Source: Chitinophagaceae bacterium (GTDB lineage Bacteria; Bacteroidota; Bacteroidia; Chitinophagales; Chitinophagaceae). Taken from it: a stretch of DNA of 64,000 bases. The translations under genes were made by a program, and so were the position numbers. The notes beneath the pieces were generated by a model. The model saw nothing but the letters and a program-made list of their open reading frames with translations. It had not been told where the DNA came from and did not search any database. The stretch lies in assembly GCA_016720585.1 (NCBI GenBank), contig JADKKH010000006.1, forward strand, positions 297,094 through 361,093, given 5' to 3'. Position 1 is the stretch's first letter. The number at the start of each line of letters is the position of its first letter. Below are positions 8,274 through 17,062 of the stretch, piece by piece.

Positions 8274-10658
8274 TTAAAACCCTTTTTTCTCCTGTGCTTT
8301 CTGCATCGGGTTTATTCCCTGTGCAGGAGTCAGATTTTGCTTTTGTTTGAATACTTTGAATTTGCTGGGTGACTTAATATCCCCGTAGTTATTATTGCTT
8401 TCATCTACATCGGCCGTTTCTTTATAGGGATCCAGTTTTATAGAAGCCACCTCTTTGTCCTTCAAAAAAGTTTTACTCAATTTTTTTTCATTTCTTCTCC
8501 ACACCTGTGCCGGAATCCTTTCTATTTCACGCGAACCATCTTTGTACAGCCATTCAAGAATGATCGGCATCGTCAATCCGCCTTTATTGCTGAAAGTGAT
8601 CTCATACATATGCTTACTGCCATATTTTTCTCTTCCTTCCGCATCTAAAGCCTCGGTTTGAGGTTTTACCACAACCGGGTATTTGGTGGTATCGTATTTT
8701 TCCAATTCCCGGTCATATTTCCAGTAAAAGTCACGCAGGGAGGTATCTTTATCCGTTTCGAAAACGATGTTCTTATCTGTTTTGTTCCTGATTTTTGACA
8801 GGTCCTCAAATTTATTCACATTGGGTTTGGCTAAGGGTACGTAATTCGTGGTTTCAGCAGTCTGCAATGGAACAGCGGTTACGTCCGGTACCGCATATTT
8901 CACGGTATCTATGGATATATCACAGGCATCGGTACCATAGAACCAGCCTCTCCAGAACCAATCAAGATCTTCACCGGTGGCATCTTCCAATGTGCGGAAA
9001 AAATCAGCCGGGGTCGGGGATTTAAAGGCCCAGCGTTTTGAATATTCACGGAATGCATCATCAAATGCTTCGCGCCCAACAATGGTTTCTCTTAAAATAT
9101 TTAATCCGGTTGCAACTTTATCATAGGCATTTGCTCCAAAGTTTTTGATGTTTTCCGAATTGGTCATGATGGGTTCCAGCTGGTCTTTAGGCAGCTTCAT
9201 ATAATCCGTAATATTAGCCGGAACGCCGCCTGTGGAAGGAAATTTATTATCCCATAATTCCTGGGTGAGGTATTGCAGGTAAGAATTTAATCCTTCATCC
9301 ATCCAGGTCCATTGGCGTTCATCGCTGTTAACGATCATAGGAAAGAACGTATGACCCACTTCATGGATGATCACAAAAATGGCAGCATTCTTTGAACCTT
9401 CAGAATAAGAGCCGTCAGGAAGTGCACGTCCGGGATTGAAACTTATCATTGGGTATTCCATTCCCTGGTTGCCTTCCACACTGATTGCTACCGGATAGGG
9501 ATATGGGATAGAGAACTTTGAATATGTTTTAATGGTATGTGCTACCGCTTTGGTGGAATATTTACTATAGATAGGATAGGCTTCTTTTGCATAATAACTC
9601 ATAGCCATGGCTTTCTTGCCTTCGATCACTGCCGGCATGGCATCCCAGACAAACCTGCGCGAAGAGGTCCAGGCAAAGTCACGAACATTATCCGCTTTAT
9701 ATATCCAGGTTTTTTTTGCGGTACTTTTTTGTTTTGAAGCAGTCAGTGCTTCATCGAGTGTAACGATTTGGAGCGGTTCTTTAGCTGTTTGAGCTTTTTG
9801 CCAGCGGGCCATTTGTGTGGATGACAAGGTTTGCCCATAATTCTGGCATTCACCCGTAGCCCCGACAATATGATCTGCAGGCACGGTCATTTGCACATTA
9901 AAATTTCCAAAACATAAAGTGAACTCCCCCGTACCAGTAAACTGGTGATTCTGCCAGCCCTGATCGTCACTGTACCGGCAAAGACGGGGATACCATTGTG
10001 TCATGGTATAATTATTATTGTTATCCGACGGGAAATTTTCATAGCCGCCCCTGGCTCCACCAAACCGGATAAAATCCCCCCGGTTGGCAAGCAGGTAATT
10101 CCAGTCAACATTGAAAATAAATTTCTGTCCCGGCTTCAACGGAACCGGTAAATCCACTTTCATCATGGTTTTGTTAATGGTATATTTTATGGGTTTGCCT
10201 GCAGCATCGGTAATCCGGGTAATTTTCACCCCATAGCCATTATCTGTTTTCCTTTCTTCATAGCGGTCAAGCACTTTATCCGATGTTTGTAACGGCAACA
10301 CATTTTGATTCTGATAATTGGCATTGTTTACGGTGCTGTGCTGATTTTCATCAAGCTGCATCCAGAAATAAGTAAGTGTTTCGGGGGAATTATTGAAATA
10401 GGTAATGACCTCACTCCCGGTCAATTTATTTTTTGCTTCATCAAGTTCGCATTTAATATTATAATCCACCCGTTGCTGCCAGTATTTTGTACCAGGGGCA
10501 CCACTGGCCGTGCGTTGCTCATTGGGTGTAGGGAGTACGGTGCCTAATTGCTCAAATTTATTCGCATGATCAGAACCCGAATTGTTCTGTATCTGTGCCT
10601 GAATTTTTGCACAAAAAATCAGGAACCCGAAGAAAATAAGGATGAATTTTTTTTTCAT
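8274..10658 (-). CDS. Exported M1-family zinc metallopeptidase (copy 2)
   Basis: This is the tandem paralogue of the downstream gene, 794 residues from the chosen start. I chose ATG at 10658 because it gives a clean signal peptide (MKKKFILIFFGFLIFCAKIQAQ) and avoids overlap with the hupE-like gene; an in-frame ATG at 10691 would overlap it. The zinc site is HEVGH at residues 432-436 plus Glu455. GNQGMEYPMI precedes it, and the C-terminus again ends QKAQEKKGF. The two copies keep the same catalytic residues but diverge in surface loops, which suggests different peptide preferences. Confidence 0.92.
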   Translation of the reverse strand: MKKKFILIFFGFLIFCAKIQAQIQNNSGSDHANKFEQLGTVLPTPNEQRTASGAPGTKYWQQRVDYNIKCELDEAKNKLTGSEVITYFNNSPETLTYFWMQLDENQHSTVNNANYQNQNVLPLQTSDKVLDRYEERKTDNGYGVKITRITDAAGKPIKYTINKTMMKVDLPVPLKPGQKFIFNVDWNYLLANRGDFIRFGGARGGYENFPSDNNNNYTMTQWYPRLCRYSDDQGWQNHQFTGTGEFTLCFGNFNVQMTVPADHIVGATGECQNYGQTLSSTQMARWQKAQTAKEPLQIVTLDEALTASKQKSTAKKTWIYKADNVRDFAWTSSRRFVWDAMPAVIEGKKAMAMSYYAKEAYPIYSKYSTKAVAHTIKTYSKFSIPYPYPVAISVEGNQGMEYPMISFNPGRALPDGSYSEGSKNAAIFVIIHEVGHTFFPMIVNSDERQWTWMDEGLNSYLQYLTQELWDNKFPSTGGVPANITDYMKLPKDQLEPIMTNSENIKNFGANAYDKVATGLNILRETIVGREAFDDAFREYSKRWAFKSPTPADFFRTLEDATGEDLDWFWRGWFYGTDACDISIDTVKYAVPDVTAVPLQTAETTNYVPLAKPNVNKFEDLSKIRNKTDKNIVFETDKDTSLRDFYWKYDRELEKYDTTKYPVVVKPQTEALDAEGREKYGSKHMYEITFSNKGGLTMPIILEWLYKDGSREIERIPAQVWRRNEKKLSKTFLKDKEVASIKLDPYKETADVDESNNNYGDIKSPSKFKVFKQKQNLTPAQGINPMQKAQEKKGF

Positions 10659-10671
10659 GACTTTGTTTATT

Positions 10672-11250
10672 TTATATGGGAAAACGTTCAATTACCATTT
10701 TTAGTGAAAGGGCAAAAACACCGGCGGATAGAAAAATAACCCAGTCACGGCGATTAACTTTAAATAGGTTTATTACCAGGAATGTTAAAGTGAGTAGGGC
10801 TGTTACAACAGCGATCTGTCCTGCTTCCAGGCCAACGTTAAATCCAAACAGGCTCCAACCGATACTTTGATCATCTGCCATCATGAATCGGATGTAATTG
10901 GCGAAGCCCATACCATGTATCAAACCGAAAAAAAGCGCCAGGAAATAATTGATACGTATGGATCGGGGTGTAAATTTTTTCTGAAATAAATTTGATACCG
11001 CTGTGATCACTATGGTCACGGGTATCAAAAATTCCACCCATCTGCTGTTGAACCGTAGTACATCAAAAACACTTAATGCCAGGGTGAGTGAATGACCAAT
11101 GGTAAAGGCGGTAACTAATACCAGGACCTGTTTCCAGTCCTTCCACACATAGATTGCCGCCAAAACAGCAATAAACAGCTGGTGATCCAGTGCATTTTTA
11201 CTGATGATATGTTCCCAGCCTAAACCAAAATAAAAATTGAAATCATTCAT
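10672..11250 (-). CDS. HupE/UreJ-family membrane protein
   Basis: This 192-residue polytopic membrane protein has about six TM helices. The family signature GWEHI...DH..F stands at the N-terminus, followed by GHSLTLAL and GLIHGMGFA. HupE/UreJ proteins are associated with nickel or cobalt uptake in other bacteria, but in Bacteroidota these short versions have no confirmed substrate. It diverges from a DUF6702 gene about 100 bp away, a pairing I associate with this family. It ends 13 bp before the M1 peptidase start and may be co-transcribed with it. Confidence 0.88.
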   Translation of the reverse strand: MNDFNFYFGLGWEHIISKNALDHQLFIAVLAAIYVWKDWKQVLVLVTAFTIGHSLTLALSVFDVLRFNSRWVEFLIPVTIVITAVSNLFQKKFTPRSIRINYFLALFFGLIHGMGFANYIRFMMADDQSIGWSLFGFNVGLEAGQIAVVTALLTLTFLVINLFKVNRRDWVIFLSAGVFALSLKMVIERFPI

Positions 11251-11350
11251 AAAATTTCCGGGTCTCCCTTGAAACTATTGCCCTACTTTTAACGTCCCTT
11301 ATTAATCCGGGCTCAAAATAGCCCAGACTTTTGTAAAACCGGGAATTATT

Positions 11351-11872
11351 GTGTCAATGGCTTCATCCCTCTTTAAATGGTTACTTATTCCGGTTCTGGC
11401 AACAGTTTTAACTTCGGCCAGGCCTCCGGCGCCCCATCCCTTCCATGTAAGTGTTCTGGAAATTAATCATAACGGTACTGACAAAACACTGGAGATAAGC
11501 TGCAAGATATTTACGGATGATTTTGAGAAAGTACTTGCTAAAAATTATAAAACAAAAATTGACCTTATCAACCCATCCAACAAGACCACGATGGATTCAT
11601 TGGTAAAAAAATATATTTTATCGCATACGTCTCTTAAAGCAGATGGGAAACCGGTTGTTTTTCATTACCTGGGTTTTGAAAATGAAAAAGAAGCAGCTTT
11701 CGCTTACTTCGAGGTCGAAAATATCTCTTCCGTCAGTAAATTAGAGATTACTACAAATCTCATGCACGATCTTTTTGAAGACCAGGTAAATATTATTCAT
11801 GCAACGGTGGGGGGAAACCGGAAAAGCAATAAGCTGGATTACCCGGCAACACAAACTGTTTTTAATTTCTAG
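11351..11872 (+). CDS. DUF6702 family protein, exported
   Basis: This 173-residue protein has a signal peptide followed by HPFHVSVLEINHN and EISCKIFTDDFE, the hallmark of DUF6702. It is mostly beta strand and ends in TVFNF. The function is unknown. Its position head to head with the HupE/UreJ gene suggests a shared regulatory region and a linked envelope function, possibly in metal uptake; that is inference only. Confidence 0.82.
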   Translation: MSMASSLFKWLLIPVLATVLTSARPPAPHPFHVSVLEINHNGTDKTLEISCKIFTDDFEKVLAKNYKTKIDLINPSNKTTMDSLVKKYILSHTSLKADGKPVVFHYLGFENEKEAAFAYFEVENISSVSKLEITTNLMHDLFEDQVNIIHATVGGNRKSNKLDYPATQTVFNF

Positions 11873-11929
11873 CTAAGGAATAAGGGCCATTTTTTTACAA
11901 CAAGGTTTTCCGGGTACTGCTGACGCTCT

Positions 11930-13222
11930 TTATTCCATGTCTTCTTTTAATTCATCGCTGAGTGTTATCAGCACTTTATCGATCCGGTGCCCATCCATAT
12001 CCAATACTTCAATTTTGAAACCCTTCCAGTCTAATTTGGCGCCGGGTTTGGGTATTTTTTCTATCTGGTGTAAAATAAACCCGGCCAGCGTATCAAAATC
12101 ATGTTCTCCTTCATTCATCCATTCTGCTTTGTCAAAACGGGTAAGGAAATCATAAAAGGGTATCTGCCCATCAACCAGGAATGATCCGTCCTCCCGTTCA
12201 TTGATCTGGTAATCGGGTACATCCGTCTGTGGAATATCACCAACAATGGCTTCGAGAATATCATTCAGGGTTATCAATCCAAGTATACTTCCATATTCAT
12301 CCACGATAAAACAGGAGTGCAGTTTGGATTCTTTGAATTTCTCCAGCACCTGGTAAGGAGAATTATTCTCCGGTACAAACAAGGCGGGCTGCATGATCGT
12401 TTTGAATAAGGTATCATCCGGGCTTACATAAAGATCTTTGATTGACACCACCCCTTTCAGGTTGTCTATTTCTCCATCGCAGATCGGGTATACGGAATGA
12501 GGTTCCCCTATAATTTTTTCTTTTATTTTATCTTCGTTATCATCCAGGTTGAACCAGATAATATCACTGCGATGTGTCATCAGCGAGGTGATATTCCGGT
12601 CACCGAGATGAAATACCCGTTCAATGATTTCCTGTTCGGCTTCATCAATTGTTCCGGCTTCGGCTCCTTCCCCGATCAGTGTTTTGATTTCTTCCTCCGT
12701 TACAGCTTCATCTTTGGATCGTTTGACATTGAAGATGCGGAAGAAAAGCACACTGATCTTATTCAGCAGCCAAACAATAGGGTGGGTGAAGCCTGCAAAA
12801 ACATTCATCGGGCCGGCCACTAATTTGGCAATTTTTTCAGCCCTTAAAAGTCCCAGCTGTTTTGGAATCAATTCACCGAAAATGATGGAAAGAAAAGTAA
12901 CTATGATAACAACTATGGTAGTAGCGACCGTATCAGCATAGGGTTTAAGGAAATCTATTCTTTCAATATAAGGTTGCAGTTGTGAAGCAAACCGTTCACC
13001 TGAATACACACCGGTAAGAATGGCGATCAGGGTAATACCTATTTGAGCAGCCGATAAAAATTTTTCTGGTGTATTAGCCAGGTCAAGAGCTCTTTTGGCT
13101 TTCAGGTCACCTTTTTCGGCCAGGTGTTCCAGTCTTGATTTTCGGGCCGAAACCAGGGCGATTTCTGACATAACGAAAAGCCCATTTACAAAAATCAAAG
13201 TCAGCAGTATGATGATCTCCAT
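11930..13222 (-). CDS. CNNM/CBS-domain hemolysin-like (HlyC/CorC) membrane protein
   Basis: This 430-residue protein has the standard architecture. An N-terminal CNNM (DUF21) domain with three to four TM helices spans about 1-190. Paired CBS domains follow at about 200-330 (SIKDLYVSP; EYGSILGLITLNDILEAIVGDI). The CorC_HlyC C-terminal domain covers 345-425. Family members are linked to Mg2+/Co2+ transport or efflux; the hemolysin name is historical. Its start is 4 bp after the stop of the PAP2 gene, so the two form an operon. Confidence 0.93.
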   Translation of the reverse strand: MEIIILLTLIFVNGLFVMSEIALVSARKSRLEHLAEKGDLKAKRALDLANTPEKFLSAAQIGITLIAILTGVYSGERFASQLQPYIERIDFLKPYADTVATTIVVIIVTFLSIIFGELIPKQLGLLRAEKIAKLVAGPMNVFAGFTHPIVWLLNKISVLFFRIFNVKRSKDEAVTEEEIKTLIGEGAEAGTIDEAEQEIIERVFHLGDRNITSLMTHRSDIIWFNLDDNEDKIKEKIIGEPHSVYPICDGEIDNLKGVVSIKDLYVSPDDTLFKTIMQPALFVPENNSPYQVLEKFKESKLHSCFIVDEYGSILGLITLNDILEAIVGDIPQTDVPDYQINEREDGSFLVDGQIPFYDFLTRFDKAEWMNEGEHDFDTLAGFILHQIEKIPKPGAKLDWKGFKIEVLDMDGHRIDKVLITLSDELKEDME

Positions 13223-13226
13223 TTAT

Positions 13227-13838
13227 TCAGGCAGCAGGTTGATTGCCGAAGATAGCAAATCCGGACTGCTTATTGAAGAAAGTGCCGGTACTAATGCCAA
13301 AAGCCAGTCCCAGCAAGGCTCCGCAAAGAATATCCCCGGGATAATGTACACCAACATATACCTGGGCAAACGAAATGACCCCCGCCCAAAGCAGCGCTAC
13401 CCAGGCCCATTTGGGGAACCGGTGCCTGAATGTTACAAAGAAAAAAGCGGCCATTCCGAAATGATTGGCTGCATGGTTGGAAATAAAACTAAAGCCCCGC
13501 GAACAGTCTTTTACTACGAGCCGGACATGATCCAGAAAACCGGGGTCACTACAAGGTCTCAATCGATCAAAACCATGTTTAAAAACATAGGTCCCTGTCA
13601 TATCTGTTAAAGCAACAGTCACCAGGAACATCACAACCCACCACAATCCCTTTATTCTGTAATTCATCAATACAAATACCAAAAGAAAAAGATAAAGCGG
13701 TGCCCAATTAAGGGAATTTCGTAAAAAAGGCATCAACTCATCAAAGACCGGATTAGCCAGGCCGCTATTTATCTTTTCAAACGCATACTGATCCCATTGT
13801 AAAACGTGTTGCCAAAAAGTGGTTGTGCAAAAAAACAT
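13227..13838 (-). CDS. PAP2-family membrane phosphatase
   Basis: This 203-residue integral membrane protein carries the three PAP2 motifs: KHGFDRLRPC, the phosphate-binding SNHAANHFG, and AQVYVGVHYPGD with the catalytic His and Asp. It has about five TM helices. Such enzymes dephosphorylate lipid phosphates such as undecaprenyl pyrophosphate, PGP or phosphatidic acid; which one is not evident. It is the first gene of a two-gene operon with the CNNM/CBS protein. Confidence 0.9.
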   Translation of the reverse strand: MFFCTTTFWQHVLQWDQYAFEKINSGLANPVFDELMPFLRNSLNWAPLYLFLLVFVLMNYRIKGLWWVVMFLVTVALTDMTGTYVFKHGFDRLRPCSDPGFLDHVRLVVKDCSRGFSFISNHAANHFGMAAFFFVTFRHRFPKWAWVALLWAGVISFAQVYVGVHYPGDILCGALLGLAFGISTGTFFNKQSGFAIFGNQPAA

Positions 13839-13972
13839 TGCTGCAAAAGTAATGGATGCTGTCCAATGGAGATTTTGTGCCTCCTGTTAAATAAGTGCAC
13901 GGGTTATTGTTGAAACGGGTTAAATTCTATTCTTTTGTAGTCCTTTTGCCTCCGGCGAATCAAATAACCTTC

Positions 13973-15946
13973 ATGTTGTCGAGATTTAAGATACCAAAAA
14001 CAATTTTATGGGTGACCAACCTGCTGGTCATTTTTCTGCTGATATTTACTTTGTTCAGGCTGGCAACATTTTTGGCATTCAGGCCAAAAAATATTTCAGC
14101 CGGAGAGGTGATCCCTTCATTTTTACTGGGTATCCGCTACGATATGCGCTGGATAGCTTTTATCTTATTGCCGGTTATCCTGTTCAGTATGTCACCCAGG
14201 TTATCGCCTTTTTTTTCCGCCAGAAATAAAAAATGGTGGACCTGGTACCTGGCAATCATTACGTTTATTGTGTTTTTCTTTTTTGCTGCCGGCTTTGGCA
14301 GTTTTTCTTATAATCAGACACCGTTGGATGCCGGCGCCATGAATTTTGTAGAAGACCCCGGGATCTCTTTAAAAATGATGTTTCAGACCTATCCCATGGT
14401 CTGGATGATACTGGGATTGATAGTGGCGGTCATTTTTTTTCGTTGGATGTATCACCGGAGTCACTGGCAGGTAATTAATAAAACGGATGGTAAAGGAATT
14501 CCTTACCGGAGAAAATTCTTTGTCATCACAACGTTCATTTTATTGTTATTTGCCTGGGGCAGTTTATCCCCGAGGCCCTTAACCCGTAATGACAGTTTCA
14601 GATTCCGGAATGCATTTAAATCCTACCTGGCCATTAATCCTTTACAGAATTTTTTTGCCACGCTTAAATTACGAAAACCGGAGTTCAATGAACAAAAGGC
14701 CCGGGCAGCCTTCCCCCTGATGGCGGATTGGATGCAGTTACCGGACCCCACTAATTTCTCTTATCGCCGCGAGATCGGCCCCAGGAGTAATTCACTGGAA
14801 AGCCGGCCAAATATTATCCTGGTGCAGTGTGAATCATTCAGCATGTATAAAAGTACCATGAGTGGTAATTCCTTGAATCCAACTCCTTATTTTGATTCCC
14901 TGTGCAAAAATGGGATCTTCTTTGAGCGATGTTTTACACCGCATTTCTCTACAGCCCGTGGCTTGTTTGCTATTTTAACCGGTATACCCGATGCCCAGTT
15001 GTTCAAATTCTCCAGCCGCAACCCGGATGCATTGGAGCAGCATACCATCATCAACAACCTGGAAGACTATGAAAAACATTATTTCCTGGGAGGCAGCCCG
15101 GAGTTTAATAATTATGAAGGCATCCTGAAAAATATCGGGGGACTGCAGATGCACACGGAAGGCAGTTTCAAATCGCCTAAAATAAATGTTTGGGGTATCA
15201 GTGATCATGATCTGTTCCGGGAAGCCAACGATTTATTCAGCCGGAAAACCAAACCGTTCTTTGCATACATTCAGACCTCTGATAATCACCGGCCCTATAC
15301 CATTCCCGAAAGTGATACCGATTTTGAGAAAGTATTTGTAGAAGATGCCGAATTGAAAAAAAACGGATTTGAATCTCTCAAGGAATATAACTGCTTTCGT
15401 TATTCGGATTATTGTTTCCGGAAATTCATCGAAGCCGCACAAAAAGAAACTTATTTCCACAATACTATTTTTGTTTTTGTGGGAGATCATGGCGTAGCGG
15501 GTAATGCCGAATTTTTGTATCCGTCCGTATGGACCAATCAACGGCTTACGGATGAGCATGTGCCTTTATTATTTTTTGCACCGGATCTGCTGCAACCGCA
15601 GAAAAGAACGGAAGTGGTTTCACAGATCGATATTCTGCCAACCATTGCCGGTATGCTGCACCAGTCTTATCTAAACACCACCCTCGGACGGGATCTTCTC
15701 GACCCGGCCAAGAAAAACAATTATGCTTTTATCACCAACACGGCCGGGGGTATTGGTATGGTGACCGATGAATTTTATTTCACCCGTAATATCAATTTCC
15801 CGGACGAACAAATACACCCGATGGTTCGGGGAGAATCCCGGTTCAGTAAACAACAACAGGATTCTGCCAGGCAGCGACTTTCCAGGTTTACCAATTCATT
15901 TTATGAAACAGCAAAATATTTGCTGATGAATAATAAAAAGAATTAA
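13973..15946 (+). CDS. LTA synthase-family sulfatase-like phosphotransferase
   Basis: From ATG 13973 the protein is 657 residues. An upstream GTG at 13895 is possible, but it would add a non-hydrophobic leader before MLSRFKIPK. Five TM helices occupy about 1-200. The extracytoplasmic sulfatase/alkaline-phosphatase-fold domain follows, with metal ligands in ILVQCESFS, the nucleophile Thr327 in FSTARG, and FVGDHGVAG. Homologues in Gram-negative bacteria transfer phosphoglycerol or phosphoethanolamine to envelope glycans or lipids. Length fits the family. Confidence 0.9.
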   Translation: MLSRFKIPKTILWVTNLLVIFLLIFTLFRLATFLAFRPKNISAGEVIPSFLLGIRYDMRWIAFILLPVILFSMSPRLSPFFSARNKKWWTWYLAIITFIVFFFFAAGFGSFSYNQTPLDAGAMNFVEDPGISLKMMFQTYPMVWMILGLIVAVIFFRWMYHRSHWQVINKTDGKGIPYRRKFFVITTFILLLFAWGSLSPRPLTRNDSFRFRNAFKSYLAINPLQNFFATLKLRKPEFNEQKARAAFPLMADWMQLPDPTNFSYRREIGPRSNSLESRPNIILVQCESFSMYKSTMSGNSLNPTPYFDSLCKNGIFFERCFTPHFSTARGLFAILTGIPDAQLFKFSSRNPDALEQHTIINNLEDYEKHYFLGGSPEFNNYEGILKNIGGLQMHTEGSFKSPKINVWGISDHDLFREANDLFSRKTKPFFAYIQTSDNHRPYTIPESDTDFEKVFVEDAELKKNGFESLKEYNCFRYSDYCFRKFIEAAQKETYFHNTIFVFVGDHGVAGNAEFLYPSVWTNQRLTDEHVPLLFFAPDLLQPQKRTEVVSQIDILPTIAGMLHQSYLNTTLGRDLLDPAKKNNYAFITNTAGGIGMVTDEFYFTRNINFPDEQIHPMVRGESRFSKQQQDSARQRLSRFTNSFYETAKYLLMNNKKN

Positions 15947-15982
15947 GGATGTTATTGAGGAAGCCTAGAAGGATTTTTTTTT

Positions 15983-16054
15983 GCCACCAAGGCACTAAGG
16001 CACCAAGGCCTCACGGCGTAAACCTGGGAGAAGGCAGGGTCACGAAGCAAAGAG
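15983..16054. repeat. Degenerate CACCAAGGCA-type intergenic repeat
   Basis: Short direct repeats GCCACCAAGG / GCACTAAGG / GCACCAAGG are followed by a related GTCACGAAGCAAAG. This type of low-complexity repeat is common in Bacteroidota intergenic DNA (from memory). Nothing else is recognised in the 280-bp gap. Confidence 0.4.
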
Positions 16055-16226
16055 AAATTGAAATTCAAACTTTAGTATAATTTTTTTGCAATTTAGCGAA
16101 CACATCTTTCCTGTACACTGACCTGTTGGTTGATTTCCTCATAAGTAAAGGAACCTGATATTTACGTAAAATCTACCTGACCAAAGTAGTTAATTATAAG
16201 CCGGAAGGTGATGAGGCCTTCACCAT

Positions 16227-16985
16227 TTAGCGGGAACCTTTGATATTTTTTTTCCTGGCAATAATGATAAGCCGGGGTGTTTCTTTCACATGATATTTAT
16301 GAAACTGGTAATCGCCAAAGACTTCCTGGACCTGCATGTCCTGGAAGGCTAGCATATCTGTAAAATCACCCAGCGTGAATTTGGCTACTTTCTCTGTATA
16401 TACCAGCGGTTGGGTAATAGAGGGATCATCCACTACGATCTTCTTGAAAAAATGTGACTCATCATGCCAGCGGAGAATCCGGTAAGATGTGCCATTAACG
16501 GCTTTCTCTTCCGAATGCACAATATGATTTTCGGCATAATGAATATTCAGGTAATCAATCACAAACAGTCCGCCGGGTTTCAGGCTCCGGGCAATGGTCC
16601 GGATGGCATCATCATGTTCCCTCCGGGTTTTAAAATAACCAAAACTGGTAAAAAAATTAAAGGCATAATCAAAATAGCTGCCCCAGGCCGGCAAGCGCAT
16701 ATCATGAACAAAGAATTCAAGATTATCGTTTTCAAATTGCTTTGCGTACGAAATGCTGTCAACGGAAATATCAATGCCGGTAACATTAAACCCGAGGGAA
16801 GCCAGGGTCTTGCTGTGCCGGCCTTTGCCACAGGCCACATCCAGCATCCGGCTGCCTGGAAGCGGTTTCAGATGTTCAATCAGTTTTTTGATAAATGCTT
16901 CCGCTTCTTTTTCGTCCCTTTCAAAATATAGCTTGTGATAAAAGGAAGAATTGAACCAATCTTTATACCATGCCTGTTCTGCCAT
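16227..16985 (-). CDS. Class I SAM-dependent methyltransferase
   Basis: This 252-residue cytoplasmic protein has the Rossmann SAM-binding motif I MLDVACGKGRHS, the acidic residue in VTGIDIS and the post-I motif FFVHDMRLP. The substrate is unknown. The gene diverges from glmM with 77 bp between starts, but no functional link is evident. Confidence 0.9.
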   Translation of the reverse strand: MAEQAWYKDWFNSSFYHKLYFERDEKEAEAFIKKLIEHLKPLPGSRMLDVACGKGRHSKTLASLGFNVTGIDISVDSISYAKQFENDNLEFFVHDMRLPAWGSYFDYAFNFFTSFGYFKTRREHDDAIRTIARSLKPGGLFVIDYLNIHYAENHIVHSEEKAVNGTSYRILRWHDESHFFKKIVVDDPSITQPLVYTEKVAKFTLGDFTDMLAFQDMQVQEVFGDYQFHKYHVKETPRLIIIARKKNIKGSR

Positions 16986-17035
16986 CCTGCAAATGTACCA
17001 AGGTAACCGTAAGAACCGGTTGAATTTGAAAAGTG

Positions 17036-17043
17036 TATTTTTG
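17036..17043 (+). promoter_or_regulatory. Putative -7 promoter element of glmM
   Basis: TATTTTTG matches the Bacteroidota -7 consensus TAnnTTTG and stands 19 bp before the ATG. No clear -33 TTTG is found at the usual distance, so support is partial. Confidence 0.35.
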
Positions 17044-17062
17044 CGACCTTAAATAGTTTAGC

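Noticed and set aside
13895..13972. GTG start and 26-residue extension of the LTA synthase-like gene
   Set aside because: The ATG at 13973 gives a natural N-terminus before the first TM helix; the extension has no family support.
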